DNA of 18,191 nucleotides, taken from positions 1 to 18,191 of the forward strand of contig JBHEMD010000092.1 in the NCBI GenBank assembly GCA_046262735.1, read 5' to 3'. Shown here piece after piece: positions 7,688 through 14,908 of the stretch (position 1 is the first letter of the stretch; the number at the start of each line of letters is the position of its first letter). The notes beneath the pieces are model-generated. The model saw only the letters and a program-made list of their open reading frames with translations. It was not told the origin of the DNA and did no database searches. The translations under genes were made by a program, and so were the position numbers. Origin of the DNA: AV17 sp046262735 (GTDB taxonomy: Bacteria; Verrucomicrobiota; Verrucomicrobiia; Chthoniobacterales; UBA10450).

Positions 7688-8443
7688 CTAATCGCTGTGC
7701 GATGGGTTCGCACCCTTTGGCAGCGCCATTTGGACTAACTCGGAAACGGTGACGAATTTGAAGCCCTTGGCTTCGAGGTCGTCGAGAATCGCCGGCATCG
7801 CCTCGATCGTTCCCGGGTGAATATCGTGAGAAAGGACAATCGAACCGGGTCGCGTTTGTTTCACGATGCGGCTGCGAACGACCGCGGGGCCCGGCCGCTT
7901 CCAGTCCAATGGATCGACATCCCAAAGAATGATCCAGTAGCCGAACTCGTCGTGGATCCAGCGTTTTTGTCGCGCGGAAAGCGAACCATACGGCGGCCGG
8001 AGAAGAGTTGGCCGCCTGCCGGTGGCGCTCTTGAGGGCGTCGTCAGTTCGCTGCAATTGCCGGCGCACAGCGTCATCGGACATTTTGCCGAAGTTCGGAT
8101 GTGACCAGCTGTGGTTTCCGATCTCGTGGCCTTCGTGTGCGGCGCGCGCTACGATCTCGGGATGCTCGGCCACATTTTCGCCAATAACAAAGAATGTCGC
8201 TTTAATGTGATGCGCCGCGAGTAAATCGAGCAGCTTCGGTGTCAACTTTGCCGAGGGCCCGTCGTCAAACGTCAGCGCAATGTAGGGGCCATCGACATGA
8301 ACGAAGCTGAAGGTTATTTGCGGCTCGGGTGCGGCGCTCGGTTTTGAGGGCGCGGCGGGCGCCGTTTGGGCGTATGCTGCTGCGGTTGCGGCAACGGCGC
8401 ACAAAAAAGTGCAAGGGAAGGGGGGCAAACGGCGAGGGGACAT
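7688..8443 (-). CDS. Polysaccharide deacetylase (NodB homology, CE4), exported
   Basis: The 251-residue protein carries the full CE4 motif set: TFDDGP (58-63) with the catalytic base and metal aspartates, NHSWSH (110-115) with the two metal histidines, RPPYG (149-153), DPLDW (177-181) and LSHDIH (204-209) with the catalytic histidine. CE4 enzymes remove N-acetyl groups from peptidoglycan, chitin-like or exopolysaccharide chains. The N-terminus is a signal peptide (a hydrophobic run ending in AAAYAQ) followed by an Ala/Pro-rich linker, so it should act outside the inner membrane. I chose the ATG at 8443; a TTG at 8458 would add five residues. It is the first gene of a probable two-gene unit with the GTPase. 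Substrate is not readable from the sequence, but peptidoglycan or a surface glycan fits. Confidence 0.92.
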   Translation of the reverse strand: MSPRRLPPFPCTFLCAVAATAAAYAQTAPAAPSKPSAAPEPQITFSFVHVDGPYIALTFDDGPSAKLTPKLLDLLAAHHIKATFFVIGENVAEHPEIVARAAHEGHEIGNHSWSHPNFGKMSDDAVRRQLQRTDDALKSATGRRPTLLRPPYGSLSARQKRWIHDEFGYWIILWDVDPLDWKRPGPAVVRSRIVKQTRPGSIVLSHDIHPGTIEAMPAILDDLEAKGFKFVTVSELVQMALPKGANPSHSD

Positions 8444-8645
8444 CAGCACGGAGGTCAAGACGGATTGCTGTATCTAGCAAGACCACTCTATGACGCAACT
8501 TGTGCACCATTTTCGCGGGCCGGCTTGGTCAGTAATTGGACAGACGATTGGCAGTCATCTTGCTGCCCTAATCGGAGAGCGCTGCTGGGCTTCCCTTAGC
8601 TTGCAATTGCCCATGGCGGGCGCTGTTGAGCGACAAAGCTTTTGT

Positions 8646-10538
8646 ATGAAGATTTTATTCGTTGAAGACGATCAGGAAAGCCGGCGCGGCCTGCAACGTT
8701 TGATCGAACGCCGCGGGCACGAGGTCACTGCCGTCGGCAGCGTCGAAGAAGCCGAAGAGGCGATGCAGAGCGAGAGCTTCCAATTTCTCATCCTGGACTG
8801 GATGTTGCCGGGAAAAAGTGGGCTCGACTTTTGTCGTGAACTTCGCGCGCAGCCACGGGGCGATGAAATGTTCGTTCTCCTCGTGACCGCGCGGCAGCAC
8901 ACTGAGGATCTTGAAAAAGCGCTCGAAGCCGGTGCAAACGATTACCTGACCAAGCCGCTGGATCTGGCCCTGCTGAATGTGCGCCTTGGCGTGGCCGAGC
9001 GGCAGATTCAAGAGTTGATCGAGCGCAACCACGCCCGCACGGCCCTGGAGGAATCGGCCTGCGCCATGGCCGATATCCTCGAAAACACAACGGATGGATT
9101 TTTCGCCGTTGACCACGAATGGAAATTTACCTTCGTCAATTCTGAGGCGGAGAAACTGCTTGGGCGCACCCGTGTGGCTTTAATAGGCCAGCAAATTTGG
9201 AGGGAATTTCCGGAACTGAAGGGCTCGTCCTTCGAATCGAACTTTCGGCGGGTTGTGGCCGAGCAAGCGCCCATCGAGTTCGAGGCGAGCGACGTCGCGG
9301 GCAAAGTTTGGTTCGAGATGCACGCCTATCCGAGCGGCACGGGTATGTCGGTTTTCTTTCGCGATGTAACGGAGCGCAAATCAAGCGAGGAAAAGCGGCT
9401 GACGATGAGCAAGCTCGAATCCCTTGGCACGCTGGCCGGCGGGATCGCACATGATCTGAACAATATTCTGACCGTCATCTCGGGAAACATCGGCCTCGCG
9501 CAACTGGAGGCACCGGGCGACGCGCACAGCTTGCTTTCATATCTCTCGAAAGCTGGGCAGGCCGCGCAACATGCCGCCCGCCTCTCCGGTCAACTCCTGA
9601 CCTTTTCCAAAGGAGGCGCGCCTCTCAAACGCGTCATTTCGATTTCCGATTTGCTTGAGCGCGCGACGGAATTCGCTCTTTACGGCTCCAATTTGCGCGC
9701 CGAGATCGACATTCCAAACGAACTGTGGAAAGCAAGCGTCGATGCCGGGCAAGTCGAGCAGGTGATCAATGCCCTCGTGATCAACGCGCGCGAAGCGATG
9801 CCGCACGGCGGGGTCGTTCGCATTTCGGCGCATAATGTTGAAGTGCAGGACAAAACCGACACGCTTCTCCGACCCGGACAGTATGTGAAGGTAGCCATCG
9901 TCGACCGCGGCTCGGGCATCCCCGAGGACTTGGTGACCAAAATCTTCGATCCGTATTTCACGACCAAGCCAACGGCCAGCGGGTTAGGTCTGGCCATCAG
10001 CTATTCCATCGTGAAAAAACATGGCGGCCTTCTACACCTGGAAGGTTCTTCGCCCGAAGGATCGACGTTTGCATTCTATCTGCCAGCTGCGGATGAAAAG
10101 CAGGAGCGCGAGGCAGGCCGCACGATTGAGCGCCGGTTCCAATTCAATCCACAGCGGGTGCTCGTGATGGATGACGAAGAAGCCATCCGGGAGCTAACGA
10201 CGCAGTTGCTCGGCACGCTTGGTTACCAGGTCACTTCTGCGCCCGATGGGGCCGAAGCCGTGAAACTTTATGAACACGCGTTGCGCCGCGGCGAAAATTT
10301 CGACGCCGTGATTCTGGACGCGACAATCCGGGGCGGAATGGGTGGAGTTGCGACCATTGAACGGCTGCGCAACATCGACCCGCAGGTGACCGCAATCATT
10401 TGCAGCGGTTATTCCGATGAGGCCGCGCTCTCCGAATTTCTCGCCTACGGATTTCGGGGCGCGTTACCGAAGCCCTTTACGCGCCGCGAATTGGCCGACG
10501 TGCTCCAGCGCGCCTTCCACGCCGCCAAACCCGATTAA
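8646..10538 (+). CDS. Soluble hybrid histidine kinase (REC-PAS-HisKA-HATPase-REC)
   Basis: The 630-residue protein starts with a receiver domain (1-125) with phospho-acceptor D51 in LILDWMLPGKSG and the conserved lysine in YLTKP. A PAS domain follows (about 138-248), then a HisKA H-box with H269 in GGIAHDLNN, a HATPase_c domain with N380 (INAREAM), D420 (DRGSGIP), FDPYFTTK and GLGLAISYSIV, and a second receiver with D558 (VILDAT) and K in LPKPF. No membrane segment or signal peptide is present, so it senses an intracellular signal or receives phosphate from another kinase through the first receiver. No output domain is attached. The ATG at 8646 starts exactly at the receiver; in-frame codons upstream (to 8490) have no domain. 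The 202-bp gap before it, shared with the divergent deacetylase, shows no convincing promoter to me. Confidence 0.93.
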   Translation: MKILFVEDDQESRRGLQRLIERRGHEVTAVGSVEEAEEAMQSESFQFLILDWMLPGKSGLDFCRELRAQPRGDEMFVLLVTARQHTEDLEKALEAGANDYLTKPLDLALLNVRLGVAERQIQELIERNHARTALEESACAMADILENTTDGFFAVDHEWKFTFVNSEAEKLLGRTRVALIGQQIWREFPELKGSSFESNFRRVVAEQAPIEFEASDVAGKVWFEMHAYPSGTGMSVFFRDVTERKSSEEKRLTMSKLESLGTLAGGIAHDLNNILTVISGNIGLAQLEAPGDAHSLLSYLSKAGQAAQHAARLSGQLLTFSKGGAPLKRVISISDLLERATEFALYGSNLRAEIDIPNELWKASVDAGQVEQVINALVINAREAMPHGGVVRISAHNVEVQDKTDTLLRPGQYVKVAIVDRGSGIPEDLVTKIFDPYFTTKPTASGLGLAISYSIVKKHGGLLHLEGSSPEGSTFAFYLPAADEKQEREAGRTIERRFQFNPQRVLVMDDEEAIRELTTQLLGTLGYQVTSAPDGAEAVKLYEHALRRGENFDAVILDATIRGGMGGVATIERLRNIDPQVTAIICSGYSDEAALSEFLAYGFRGALPKPFTRRELADVLQRAFHAAKPD

Positions 10539-10544
10539 ATCCAC

Positions 10545-11006
10545 TCAGCCCTTGCGCAATTTGTCGAGTTCCGCGATGAATTCCTCCGGCCCGCCCTGCA
10601 TGTAGCCGAGCTCGCCGACGATTTTCCCGTCGCCGTTTAGCACTACGATCGTCGGGAAGCCGAAGATCTGATATTTTTTCGCTAATTCTTCGTTCTGCGT
10701 CCTGATCGCATCGGATTGCTCCTTCCAGCGAGGACCGCCCATTCGCGGAAAATCGGCTTCCAACAATACAAGGTTTTTGCTCGCGTAGTCTTTGAACTCA
10801 GCCTTGGAGAAGACCTGTCGATCGAGCAGGATGCAGAAGCCGCACCAATCGGAGCCGGTGAAGTTAATCAGGAGGAGCTTGCTGCTTGCTTTGGCTTCCT
10901 GCTGAGCCTTTTTGAAATCGGTTAGCCATTCGCCCGCAGCTTGCGCCGAGGTTGCAACGCCGAGAAGAATCGCAGAGGCGAAAAAGAGTGCTCGCGCTTT
11001 GTTCAC
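10545..11006 (-). CDS. Exported thioredoxin-fold protein with CGFC active site
   Basis: The 153-residue protein (GTG start) has a signal peptide of the form NKARALFFASAILLGVA ending at AQA-A. The thioredoxin fold follows, with redox motif WCGFC (54-58) and the cis-proline in GFPTIV (P118). It resembles the small thioredoxin_7/DUF255-like exported thioredoxins that reduce or shuffle disulfides, or supply electrons, in the periplasm. I chose the GTG at 11006 because it gives the standard short basic n-region; a TTG at 11060 would add 18 residues before the signal. It is the last of three minus-strand genes and its stop lies 6 bp from the convergent kinase stop. The exact partner is unknown. A client in the neighbourhood is possible but not shown: the RlpA-like protein has four cysteines. 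Confidence 0.85.
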   Translation of the reverse strand: MNKARALFFASAILLGVATSAQAAGEWLTDFKKAQQEAKASSKLLLINFTGSDWCGFCILLDRQVFSKAEFKDYASKNLVLLEADFPRMGGPRWKEQSDAIRTQNEELAKKYQIFGFPTIVVLNGDGKIVGELGYMQGGPEEFIAELDKLRKG

Positions 11007-11047
11007 GTCGGCAACTTCAGTCAACCGACGCGGCAGCGCAACTAGAC

Positions 11048-11072
11048 AAGAGCGCACCAACCGCGTGCTCTT
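11048..11072 (-). terminator. Hairpin between the SWIB and thioredoxin genes
   Basis: AAGAG (11048-11052) pairs with CTCTT (11068-11072), and CAC (11055-11057) with GTG (11065-11067), with a 2-nt bulge and a seven-base loop. It lies about 73 bp past the SWIB stop in the direction of its transcription. No U-run follows on the minus strand (it reads GTCTAGTT), so a terminator role is only possible, and it could equally be a leader hairpin for the thioredoxin gene. Confidence 0.25.
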
Positions 11073-11144
11073 CGCGGCGCAATCCTTTCGCCGGCGGCGC
11101 GATCACCCCGGCGCCTGATGCCCAAAACTGCTGCGACTACTGGC

Positions 11145-11426
11145 CTAACGAATATGTCCGGAGACGAGCTTGGTCATCTCGAACATGCTCACCTGGCTCT
11201 TGCCGTTGAACACCGGCCGTAGAGCGTCGTCCGCGTTGATCTGCGTCCGTTTCTTTTTGTCCTGAAGGCCGTTTCGCTTGATGTAATCCCAGAGCTTTTT
11301 GGTCAGCTCGGAACGCGGCAGCGGTTTGGAGCCGACAACGGCGGCGAGTTTCTCATCGGGTTGCACCGGCCGCATAAAGGCCGGATTGGGCTTGCGTTTG
11401 GAAGGCGTTTTTTTGGTTTTCGGCAT
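11145..11426 (-). CDS. Stand-alone SWIB/MDM2-domain protein
   Basis: The 93-residue protein has a short basic tail (residues 1-18, rich in Lys/Arg/Pro/Thr) and then a SWIB domain covering about 19-93: MRPVQPDEKLAAVVG, LPRSELTKKLWDYIKRNGLQD (described by its LWDYIK core at 45-50), then the DDALRPVF strand and the MFEMTKLVSGHI helix. The domain is known from eukaryotic chromatin remodelling factors and also occurs as small proteins in Chlamydiae and other PVC bacteria, where a DNA-topology role has been suggested. The basic tail would suit nucleic-acid contact, which is my inference. It starts 65 bp after the SpoIIE phosphatase stop on the same strand. Family assignment is strong; function is not known. 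Confidence 0.92.
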   Translation of the reverse strand: MPKTKKTPSKRKPNPAFMRPVQPDEKLAAVVGSKPLPRSELTKKLWDYIKRNGLQDKKKRTQINADDALRPVFNGKSQVSMFEMTKLVSGHIR

Positions 11427-11491
11427 AGAGGCTGATTAATACCTCGCCCGGCGCAGGGCAATACTATTTTTTTCGCGGCCGAAGATATTTT

Positions 11492-12658
11492 TCACCGGAC
11501 TCGACGCACCACGATCGCGGTGACGTCATCCGCCAACGGCTGTTTCTGGTTGCTTGCCCCGGTTCGCTCCAGAATGCGCGCCAGCAGCGTATCAGCGCTG
11601 CCGGTTGCATCGGTAAACATTTCTGCCACACGCTGCGGCGTGAGCCGGCCGCGCTCGCCGCGCACGCGGCCAAACAAACCATCGGTGTAAAGCAGAAAGG
11701 CATCCCCGCGCGCGAGGTTGACGATCGTCTTGCTAAATTGCGCGCGTTCCACCAGACCCAATGGCGGCGCAACCGAGGCGATCGATTCCACGCCACCGTC
11801 GCGGCGCCGGATCAACAACGGCGGGTGACCCGCGCCGACGATACTCGCGCGCCCGGTCTTCGCGTCGAGTGCAACACACATCGCCGTCATGAACGAGCGC
11901 GCACCGAAAATACTTCGGAAATCTTCGTTCACTGCTTCCATGAGCGCGGCCGGCGCCGCGTGCTCGATATTGGCGTGATGAAATAGCAGTTTTGCCAGGG
12001 TGGTTAGAAGCGCCGCGGAGGCTCCGTGCCCGGTCGCGTCTGCGATCCAAAACAGGGTGCGGCCGTCTTTCGCCGGCAGCCAACCGTAAATATCACCTCC
12101 CACTTGAATGACCGGGCGATAGCAGTGGGCCACTTCCCAGCCCGGTAATCGCGGCGGCTGGTGTGGAATAATCGATTGCTGCGTCAGCCGCGCCGCCGCC
12201 AAATCGCGCTCCAGGTTACGCCGCCAATCTTCCAGCTCGTCATTTTGCCGTTGCAATTGACGGCGCATCGCCCGCAAGCGCAGCTGTGTCTCGATCCGCG
12301 CGCGCAGCACGGCCGTGTTGATCGGCTTGGTCACGAAATCGTCGGCGCCCGCTTCGAGGCAGCGCACTTCGCTCTCTTCGCCGCCGTGTCCAGTCAACAT
12401 AATGGCGGGGATTTGAGCGACGTCGGGGTCGCTATCCGAGCGCAGTTGCTTCAATACCTCGGCGCCGTTGAGATCGGGCATTGCGAAATCCAGCAACAAA
12501 AGCGACGGCTGGTTGCGATGAATCATCCGCAGCGCTTCGGCGCCGCTGTCGCATTCCAGGCAGCCATACCCGGCCGAGGAGAGCGTGCGGGCGAGAAGCC
12601 GACAGCTGCCAGCGTCATCGTCGACGATCAATATTTGGCCGTTCGATTTGTTTGCCAC
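11492..12658 (-). CDS. Response regulator with SpoIIE/RsbU-type PP2C phosphatase output
   Basis: The 388-residue protein (GTG start) has an N-terminal receiver with D13-D15, phospho-acceptor D57 (LLLLDFAMPDLNG) and K111 (FVTKP), a coiled linker (125-160), and a PP2C-like SpoIIE domain from about 160. Its metal motifs are all present: GGD (187-189), DATGHG (207-212), GAGHPP, LYTDGLF and ADDVTAIV (376-383). Such proteins dephosphorylate an anti-sigma-factor antagonist or other Ser/Thr-phosphorylated partner when the receiver is phosphorylated, often driving a stress response by partner switching. No kinase, STAS or sigma gene sits beside it; the nearest kinase is the hybrid kinase at 8646, convergent and two genes away. 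Whether that kinase phosphorylates D57 is inference. All catalytic aspartates appear intact. Confidence 0.94.
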   Translation of the reverse strand: MANKSNGQILIVDDDAGSCRLLARTLSSAGYGCLECDSGAEALRMIHRNQPSLLLLDFAMPDLNGAEVLKQLRSDSDPDVAQIPAIMLTGHGGEESEVRCLEAGADDFVTKPINTAVLRARIETQLRLRAMRRQLQRQNDELEDWRRNLERDLAAARLTQQSIIPHQPPRLPGWEVAHCYRPVIQVGGDIYGWLPAKDGRTLFWIADATGHGASAALLTTLAKLLFHHANIEHAAPAALMEAVNEDFRSIFGARSFMTAMCVALDAKTGRASIVGAGHPPLLIRRRDGGVESIASVAPPLGLVERAQFSKTIVNLARGDAFLLYTDGLFGRVRGERGRLTPQRVAEMFTDATGSADTLLARILERTGASNQKQPLADDVTAIVVRRVR

Positions 12659-12800
12659 TGTTTTTTCAGGAGGGCGGACGCGCGGCGGTGACCTGGCTTT
12701 TCGATGTCGATCTTGTTGGCGCCTCGGCTAAAGCGAAAGTAACCCTCGCATCCACGCAAAGTTTCACGTCCAGATCGTGCCAGGGATAACAATTTAGCGA

Positions 12801-12829
12801 TTGGCAAGAACTGCGAACCCAGGTACGTT
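12801..12829 (+). promoter_or_regulatory. Candidate promoter upstream of the small lipoprotein
   Basis: In the 191-bp divergent gap between the phosphatase and the lipoprotein, TTGGCA (12801-12806, five of six to consensus) is followed after 17 bp by TACGTT (12824-12829, three of six). This lies 20 bp before the ATG. The -10 match is poor, so this is only a candidate. Confidence 0.2.
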
Positions 12830-12849
12830 GGTTAGAGCCACTCACAGTT

Positions 12850-13233
12850 ATGAAGTTTTCGCTGTCGCTTGTGCTGCTAACCGCATTTTTGATTTCCTCA
12901 TGTTCCGACGTCGAGGAGACGCCGCGTTCCCGTCACCGCGTCGCCCGCTATCCTGCGCCGGAGGAATATCCGCCTCAACAGCAACCATTCAATCCCAACG
13001 CGCCGCCGCAGCCCGAAACTACTCCGCCGCAGGAAGCATCAGCGCCACCGGCGCCATCGGCGGTCGCGACACAGGGGCAAAAAGGCGATCATCCCTATGG
13101 GATCCCTGTTCCGGGTAAACCGCATGTGGTGGAGAGTCCGTTTTCCCCTGGCAAATACGTGGATGTAGAAGGGTTCCCGCCGGGCACCGAGGTCAAGGAC
13201 CCTTACACCGGAAAAATTTTCCTCGTTCCCTGA
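12850..13233 (+). CDS. Small proline-rich lipoprotein of unknown function
   Basis: The 127-residue protein begins with a lipoprotein signal peptide: a hydrophobic run (MKFSLSLVLLTAFLISSC) ending at C18, the likely lipidated residue. A Pro/Gln/Ala-rich linker follows (about 35-75). The C-terminal 50 residues are the conserved-looking part, with PYGIPVPGKP (84-93), SPGKYVDVEGFPPGTEV and DPYTGKIFLVP at the very end. From memory this tail recurs in small Verrucomicrobiota proteins, but I cannot confirm it here and I know no function. It would sit at the outer or inner membrane facing the periplasm. The start is set by the signal peptide. It lies 132 bp upstream of aroA, with the copy B palindrome between them. 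Confidence 0.8.
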   Translation: MKFSLSLVLLTAFLISSCSDVEETPRSRHRVARYPAPEEYPPQQQPFNPNAPPQPETTPPQEASAPPAPSAVATQGQKGDHPYGIPVPGKPHVVESPFSPGKYVDVEGFPPGTEVKDPYTGKIFLVP

Positions 13234-13268
13234 TCGTTTGCCTCTCCGCAATTGTTCGCGGTTGCGGC

Positions 13269-13353
13269 TGATGCTCGATGCTCGATACTAAATGCTCGAT
13301 CTGCGCAGCGTTGCGCGTTTCGTTTAGTAATTAGCGTCGAGCATCCAGTAATC
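13269..13353. repeat. Palindromic element built from inverted heptamer arrays (copy B)
   Basis: Between the lipoprotein and aroA, four plus-strand 7-bp units (13269-13296: TGATGCT, CGATGCT, CGATACT, AAATGCT) face four inverted units (13353-13326 read on the minus strand: GATTACT, GGATGCT, CGACGCT, AATTACT). The core (13297-13325) has its own hairpin, GCGCA (13303-13307) with TGCGC (13312-13316). Strong pairings are 13277-13285 with 13337-13345 (nine perfect pairs) and 13286-13292 with 13323-13329 (seven). It shares architecture and the GCGCA...GCGTT core with the element at 3364-3440, though the heptamer sequence differs. Its right arm ends 12 bp before the aroA start, so it may affect aroA translation. 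Confidence 0.65.
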
Positions 13354-13365
13354 GCTTTCTTAGGT

Positions 13366-14718
13366 ATGGAATTGCGGGTTAAACGAGCGCCTCGAATCGA
13401 CACCGAAATCACCGTGCCGGGCGACAAGAGCATTTCGCATCGCGCGGCTATCATCGCCGCTTTATCCAACGGGCCATGCACGCTTCGCGGATTTCTGCCG
13501 AGCGATGACTGCATGCACACGCTCAACGCGCTTCGCGCGCTCGGCATCAAGATCGAGCAGCCAGAGCCCGGAGTCGTGGTTGTCCATGGGAAGAAACGCG
13601 TCCTCACCCCCCCAAAAGAAGAAATCGACTGCGGCAATTCCGGCACGACCATGCGATTGTTCGCCGGTTTGCTCGCCGGTCAGACGTTTGAAAGCCGGCT
13701 CGTCGGCAACGCTTCGCTATCGCGTCGTCCGATGGATCGCGTCATCGCGCCGCTTCGTAAAATGGGGGCCGATATTGTGGCCGAAGGCCCCGAGCAGACA
13801 CCGCCGCTGCGCATCCGCGGCGGCTCGCTCCGCGGAATTCGTTACCGCTCGCCAGTCGCAAGCGCCCAGGTAAAAAGCTCCGTCCTTCTCGCGGGTTTGT
13901 TTGCCAAAGGCAAGACGACAGTGGACGAGCCCGCGGCGAGCCGCAGTCACACCGAGGTGTTGTTTAACTATTTTCTCGTCCGCACCGCCAAGGATGAAAA
14001 GGGCGGCGTCAGCGTGTTTGGCGATCAGATTCCTGAGTCGCGCGATTTTACCATCCCAGGTGATATTTCGTCGGCGGCGTTTTGGCTGGTAGCGGCCGCC
14101 GCCCAACCCGGCGGACATCTTCTCGTGCGCAATATCGGCCTGAACGATACGCGCACTGCGGTGCTCGGCGTGCTCGTGCGCATGGGCGCGCAGGTGCGCG
14201 AAGCGATTGAGGATGTCGACCAACTCGAGCCGCGCGGGATTGTCGAAGTAACCGGTGCTCCCCTGAAAAGCACAGTCATTCAGGGAAAGGAAGTGCCCCA
14301 GCTCATTGATGAGCTTCCCGTGCTGGCCATTGCCGGAGCTCTCGCCACCGGCACTACGATTATCCGCCACGCGCACGAGCTGCGCGTCAAGGAAACCGAT
14401 CGGGTCGCCGCCATCGCGCACAATCTCCGCAGCATGGGTGCGCAAATCATCGAGATGAATGACGGACTTGAAATCCACGGGCCTGCTGCTCTTCGCGGCG
14501 CGCGCGTTCCCAGCTTCGGCGACCATCGTATTGCCATGGCCTTCGCTGTCGCCGGCCTCTTCGCCGATGGCGAAACGATCGTGCAAGACGCCGATTGCGT
14601 GCGTGAATCCTATCCCGGCTTCGAGGTCACGTTGGAGGAATTCGCCAGCCCGAAGCGCATGCGCACGAGCACACCGGTAATCGGCTCCCTCTCGCCGGCG
14701 CGTCTCGCCGAAGAATAA
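13366..14718 (+). CDS. aroA: 3-phosphoshikimate 1-carboxyvinyltransferase (EPSP synthase)
   Basis: This enzyme transfers the enolpyruvyl group of PEP to shikimate-3-phosphate in chorismate synthesis, in the cytoplasm. The 450 residues contain the expected motifs: PGDKSISHR (18-26) with the catalytic lysine K21, GNSGTTMRL (90-98), SLSRRPMDRV (117-126), SAQVKSS (166-172), PGDISSAAFW (231-240), LIDELPVL with D315, KETDR (342-346) and GDHRIAMA (385-392). Length and spacing are normal for the family, with about 20 extra residues at the C-terminus after TLEEF. I chose the ATG at 13366; an in-frame ATG at 13252 would translate the repeat element. The gene begins the run aroA-cmk-plsC, a gene order seen in many bacteria. 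No strong ribosome site is visible. Confidence 0.96.
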   Translation: MELRVKRAPRIDTEITVPGDKSISHRAAIIAALSNGPCTLRGFLPSDDCMHTLNALRALGIKIEQPEPGVVVVHGKKRVLTPPKEEIDCGNSGTTMRLFAGLLAGQTFESRLVGNASLSRRPMDRVIAPLRKMGADIVAEGPEQTPPLRIRGGSLRGIRYRSPVASAQVKSSVLLAGLFAKGKTTVDEPAASRSHTEVLFNYFLVRTAKDEKGGVSVFGDQIPESRDFTIPGDISSAAFWLVAAAAQPGGHLLVRNIGLNDTRTAVLGVLVRMGAQVREAIEDVDQLEPRGIVEVTGAPLKSTVIQGKEVPQLIDELPVLAIAGALATGTTIIRHAHELRVKETDRVAAIAHNLRSMGAQIIEMNDGLEIHGPAALRGARVPSFGDHRIAMAFAVAGLFADGETIVQDADCVRESYPGFEVTLEEFASPKRMRTSTPVIGSLSPARLAEE

Positions 14719-14743
14719 CACAACCCAGCGCGCGCGGGGACGG

Positions 14744-14876
14744 CTCGCTTGCGTTTTGGAGTGCGGCAGTGCTCTGCCGCTTTGAGGACGCGCCCCGCTG
14801 CGCAGAAGATCTCGTGTTAAACAGCGTGTTAAACCGGTAGAACCACGCCGCACTCCAAACTCCAAAACTCGCTTGC
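14744..14876. mobile_element. MITE-like element with terminal inverted repeats and 9-bp direct repeats
   Basis: A 115-bp non-coding element (14753-14867) is bracketed by a perfect 9-bp direct repeat, CTCGCTTGC, at 14744-14752 and 14868-14876, as expected for a target-site duplication. Its ends are inverted: TTTGGAGTGCGGC (14755-14767) is the exact reverse complement of 14847-14859, and the right end carries an extra 7-bp ACTCCAA unit. The left end holds a hairpin, GCGGCAG (14763-14769) with CTGCCGC (14774-14780). The middle has two 12-bp tandem copies of CGTGTTAAACNG (14813-14836). It has no coding capacity, so it would need a transposase or REP-associated tyrosine transposase supplied in trans. 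It sits between aroA and cmk and ends 32 bp before the cmk ATG. Confidence 0.6.
14763..14780. repeat. REP-like hairpin inside the MITE-like element
   Basis: GCGGCAG and CTGCCGC form a perfect 7-bp stem around a TGCT loop. The stem is GC-rich and followed by TTTGAGG, so besides being a REP-like unit it could weakly terminate or stabilise the aroA transcript, whose stop is 45 bp upstream. Confidence 0.5.
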
Positions 14877-14908
14877 TCGTTATCTCTCCGGCGAATTACA
14901 TCTGCAGC

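Noticed and set aside
5970..7925. Longer reading of the GTPase starting at 7925
   Set aside because: The extra 83 codons lie inside the deacetylase gene in another frame and show no domain; the ATG at 7676 sits 11 bp after the deacetylase stop.
8490..8645. N-terminal extension of the hybrid kinase
   Set aside because: The receiver domain starts exactly at the ATG at 8646, and the 52 upstream codons show no domain, signal or membrane segment.
8459..8645. Promoter or small gene in the kinase/deacetylase divergent gap
   Set aside because: A five-pair GGCAG/CTGCC hairpin and several TTG-type hexamers are present, but no pair of boxes with correct spacing stood out and no short frame looks coding.
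11464..11491. A-rich and T-rich tracts after the SpoIIE phosphatase stop, as a terminator
   Set aside because: The only nearby stem is four base pairs (TTCG with CGAA), and it is followed by an A-run on the transcribed strand, not a U-run.
12783..12795. GGATAACAATTT, identical to part of the E. coli lac operator
   Set aside because: Only 12 bases match, the left half-site is imperfect and mis-spaced, and no LacI-type gene or lac gene is present. A chance match in a divergent gap.
13717..14865. 382-codon minus-strand frame opposite aroA
   Set aside because: It is the antisense shadow of aroA, which has all EPSP synthase motifs; the antisense product has none.
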